Shown here: one piece after another, positions 15,760 to 18,205 of the stretch
Layout: each line of letters begins with the position of its first letter
Numbering within the stretch: the first letter of the stretch is position 1
From: Sporisorium sorghi
Taxonomy: Eukaryota; Basidiomycota; Ustilaginomycetes; Ustilaginales; Ustilaginaceae
Reading direction: 5' to 3'
Length of the DNA: 18,205 bases
Assembly: GCA_023212695.1 (NCBI GenBank)
Contig: JALCCG010000370.1
Coordinates: 1 to 18,205 of the forward strand
Made by a program: the position numbers and the translations under genes
Notes under the pieces: model-generated
The model's database searches: none
What the model was told of the DNA's origin: nothing
The model's input: only the letters and a program-made list of their open reading frames with translations

Positions 15760-18205
15760 CTAAACTTGGCAGGCATCCTTGTTCAGGATCTTCGGATCCA
15801 CTTGCGCATGCGACGACGTCGACCATGTCGAAGACGAGCTGGCACTGCTAACCGCTGCCGGTCGTCGACGCAGCTCCAACAGCGTCTCGTTGATGTACGA
15901 AGACAAGATGTCGTTCTGAGACGAGTGGTGCATCAGCTCCTCCTCCACTCCCTCGACCGCATCCAACAGACGCGTAGCTGCTTCCACCGCCCATGCCGCC
16001 GTCGTCTCGTAGTCCTCTTCTTCGCGGTCCAGCATGGAGACATCTCGTTGCTCGTTGCCGTGGCCGTTGCTGATGCCGTTGACCGCCGCGCTTCCATCGC
16101 CATTCTCGGCACGCCTGCTACGATCCGAAGATCCAAAGTTGGCCGGCAGCGGCAGTCCAAACTTTTCGTCGCCCTGGCCTCGAATTGCAGCTGCATCCTC
16201 GGCATCCTCGGTCGCGTCGCTCCTCTTCGATCCCGCCTTCTGCAACAGCGACGCCGCTCGTCTCGTCAGCATGCGCAGGATCAAGATCGACGTGAACGCC
16301 GGTCCCTGAGGCGATGGATTGTCGTCGTTGCCCACCGTGGGTGTGCGCGTCACGTCCAACACGTACGAGCCCGGATTGTCCACCGTTCCGCTCGAGGGCA
16401 CTGGATTCGACTTGGCCGCAACCACGGACTGTGCTTTGACTGCGCCATTGGCGTGTGCAGCCTTGCCTAGCGTAAAGGCAGTCTCGACACCGTCCGAGTC
16501 GCGCTTGCCACGCAACATGCGTGCTCCGTGCGGCCCCTTGCCCGTCACCAGCTGCGCTGCTTCGCCAGTGTGTGTAGCACCCGAGACCACGCGCAAATCC
16601 TCGTCGACGACAATGTCGGCGCGTTTGCTTGGCTTAGAAGAGCCACTGCCAGACTCGTCCGTCTTGAGGTGCGTCAACACGTGCGCCACCAGTGTCCGCT
16701 TCTGTTCCTCTTCAGTCGACGGTGCGCCAGAGCTCTTGACGTCAAAGTTGCATCGCTTCCATCGGCAGCGCCCATCCGAAGCAGCATACTCTGCATGCAG
16801 CTTGGCGTGGCTGCGCTGCGACTCGAGCGTGTTGGTGTGCGGCGCGGGGCACGTCGACCAATGGCATCGGAACGGCTCGAGCAGTTCGATGTCGCGATCC
16901 TTGACTGTGATGCCGTTGATGACGAATCGTTGCGGTCGTCCGTCCTGCTGCGGCTTGACCATGGCCGAGGCTGATGGGAACACCTGCCCCACGGCGCGAA
17001 TCAGCTCGGCGGCAGGCTGCAGCGGCACACCATCGCTCTGCTGGCCAAACTCTTCCTTGTAGGCGGTCCAAAACTCCATCTGAGTCACCTCTTTGGATGC
17101 GTCTCGCTGGAAGACCATCTGCATCCATGCAATGCCACGTTCGGGTTCCTTGAGACCGAGCAGACGCTTGCGCTCGTTCGGCGTGAGCTTCTTGCGCTTG
17201 GCTCGCTCCTCGGGCGTTTCGTTGGCGATTCTCATCTGAAGCTCGCGTCTCTTGCGCATTACGTCGACGTGGCGGTTGGGTACGCTTGAAAGCCAAGCGG
17301 AGGGCACCTTGAGTGGAATCAGACGCTCCCACATGGTGCGACCGAGTTGCAAATTGCGCAAGAGGAAGCGAACGAGCGCGTTGGTTTTGGCAGTAGCTCG
17401 CGTGGCAACTGCCGACGCAGTCGCCGAATGCGATTTCGGAATGCCGTTGCTTTGGGATGCTTCGCGTGGTGCGGCGACGTGGCGTGGCTCCGAGTCAAAG
17501 GGCGCGGCAATCTTGATGGCATTGTTGCCGATGCATACGAGCTGGTAGAGCAGGTCGAGCACGGCATCGAGCAGCTCGGTGTCTTGAGTCAAGGGCAGCA
17601 ACTCGACGCATCGCTGCAAGAGACGGGGCGAGTGATGTCCATGCGGAAGCGTGACCTCGACAAAGGCGAGCTCGTTACGCTCGATGGCGGCCATACTGCA
17701 GAGGCAGCGCAAAGAGCCGAGTAGCAAGGCGCGGTCGTTGGAGTGTAGCGCCATGGTGATGAGCGTTGTAAAGATGTCGTCGACTGCCGAAGGTGCGTCG
17801 GCTTTAGTGGACCGTGGCTTGTCAGCGGGTGCGTCTTTTCCGCTGACAACAGCGAGCGCTTTCGATGTCGACGTCGATGCTGTGCTGCTTGCTGCTCGTC
17901 GTGTCAGGGAAACCTTGGACGCGAGCGTTTCAAGGATATCGAGAAAGTAGAGACGGAGCTCTGCAACGCCTTCCACCTCGAGCCAGCCGTCGACGTGTTG
18001 CGGCTCGTCGTCATCCTGGTCGACGTTTGGCCGAGTGTATGTCTGGATCGCTGTGGCAGGAAGACGCAGGACATTGCGAATCAAGCCAAAGATGCCCTTG
18101 ATGGCGGCCAAGCTGCGAGCGTTGGGGCTGTGCATAGCGAGGTTACGGAGCGACAGGGCGGCTTCGAGTGCTCTGCGCATTAGAGCAGCATGCGAGGCAT
18201 CGAAG
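15760..18205 (-). CDS. Rsc9/ARID2-like chromatin-remodelling subunit, 5' end outside the window
   Basis: The frame is open through the right edge (the codons before the internal ATG at 18180 read FDASHAAL), so the N-terminus, where an ARID domain would lie, is not visible. Numbering from 18180: helical armadillo-like segments at about 1-230 (LRNLAMHSPNARSLAAIKGI; LLLGSLRCLCSMAA; LLDAVLDLLYQLVCIGNNAI); an RFX-type winged-helix-like region at about 349-425 (IAWMQMVFQRDASKEVTQME, then AAELIRAVGQVFPSA and RFVINGI); then two zinc-finger-like units, C439-x4-C444-x13-H458-x3-H462 and C472-x4-C477-x22-H500-x3-H504. The tail (505-806) is low complexity. ARID, then helical repeats, RFX and C2H2 is the layout of animal ARID2 (PBAF) and of fungal Rsc9 (RSC complex), which target SWI/SNF-type remodellers to chromatin. 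The assignment rests on the RFX/finger layout; confirming it needs the missing ARID. Confidence 0.75.
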   Translation of the reverse strand, partial: FDASHAALMRRALEAALSLRNLAMHSPNARSLAAIKGIFGLIRNVLRLPATAIQTYTRPNVDQDDDEPQHVDGWLEVEGVAELRLYFLDILETLASKVSLTRRAASSTASTSTSKALAVVSGKDAPADKPRSTKADAPSAVDDIFTTLITMALHSNDRALLLGSLRCLCSMAAIERNELAFVEVTLPHGHHSPRLLQRCVELLPLTQDTELLDAVLDLLYQLVCIGNNAIKIAAPFDSEPRHVAAPREASQSNGIPKSHSATASAVATRATAKTNALVRFLLRNLQLGRTMWERLIPLKVPSAWLSSVPNRHVDVMRKRRELQMRIANETPEERAKRKKLTPNERKRLLGLKEPERGIAWMQMVFQRDASKEVTQMEFWTAYKEEFGQQSDGVPLQPAAELIRAVGQVFPSASAMVKPQQDGRPQRFVINGITVKDRDIELLEPFRCHWSTCPAPHTNTLESQRSHAKLHAEYAASDGRCRWKRCNFDVKSSGAPSTEEEQKRTLVAHVLTHLKTDESGSGSSKPSKRADIVVDEDLRVVSGATHTGEAAQLVTGKGPHGARMLRGKRDSDGVETAFTLGKAAHANGAVKAQSVVAAKSNPVPSSGTVDNPGSYVLDVTRTPTVGNDDNPSPQGPAFTSILILRMLTRRAASLLQKAGSKRSDATEDAEDAAAIRGQGDEKFGLPLPANFGSSDRSRRAENGDGSAAVNGISNGHGNEQRDVSMLDREEEDYETTAAWAVEAATRLLDAVEGVEEELMHHSSQNDILSSYINETLLELRRRPAAVSSASSSSTWSTSSHAQVDPKILNKDACQV

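Overview
The window is the end of a eukaryotic chromosome. Bases 1-75 are telomere repeats written on the C-rich strand (CCCTAA, i.e. TTAGGG reading outward). The GC-rich genes with long uninterrupted reading frames, the pyrimidine-rich leaders, the long T/A homopolymers in intergenic DNA and especially a SAM-RA-SH3-SH3 adaptor of the Ubc2 type all point to a smut fungus (Basidiomycota, Ustilaginales; Ustilago/Sporisorium relatives). The species cannot be told from the sequence alone.

Layout from the telomere inward: a frameshifted NmrA-like remnant on the minus strand (116-548); a broken Dabb (stress-responsive alpha/beta barrel) gene on the plus strand (1074-1365); an intact coiled-coil protein resembling ADIP/SSX2IP/Msd1 (1298-3883, minus). 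Head-to-head with it across a 336-bp promoter is the centromeric histone CENP-A (4220-4774, plus). The nucleoporin Nup53/Nup35 (5008-7221, minus) lies tail-to-tail with CENP-A. Then come a decayed Tda3-like FAD oxidoreductase (7561-8142, plus), a strong hairpin (8485-8545), an intact MFS transporter of the Pho84/Git1 type (9098-11089, plus), a 1.27-kb convergent intergenic region with three copies of an 18-bp near-palindrome, the MAPK-cascade adaptor Ubc2 (12363-14966, minus), and the 3' part of an Rsc9/ARID2-like chromatin-remodelling subunit (15760 to beyond the window end, minus).

The striking theme is that conserved, probably essential or central genes (CENP-A, Nup53, an Rsc9-like subunit) lie within 18 kb of the telomere, interleaved with three decayed metabolic or stress-type genes. 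No subtelomeric repeat or telomere-linked helicase separates the telomere from ordinary genic DNA. This suggests, as inference, a chromosome end made relatively recently by breakage or rearrangement rather than a classic subtelomere. Three of the intact genes near the telomere (ADIP/Msd1-like, CENP-A, Nup53) have family roles at the spindle pole, kinetochore and nuclear envelope. The most interesting protein-level feature is a CENP-A loop 1 about nine residues longer than that of canonical H3.

I found no tRNA, rRNA, CRISPR array or intact transposon. No introns were needed to explain any of the intact genes.
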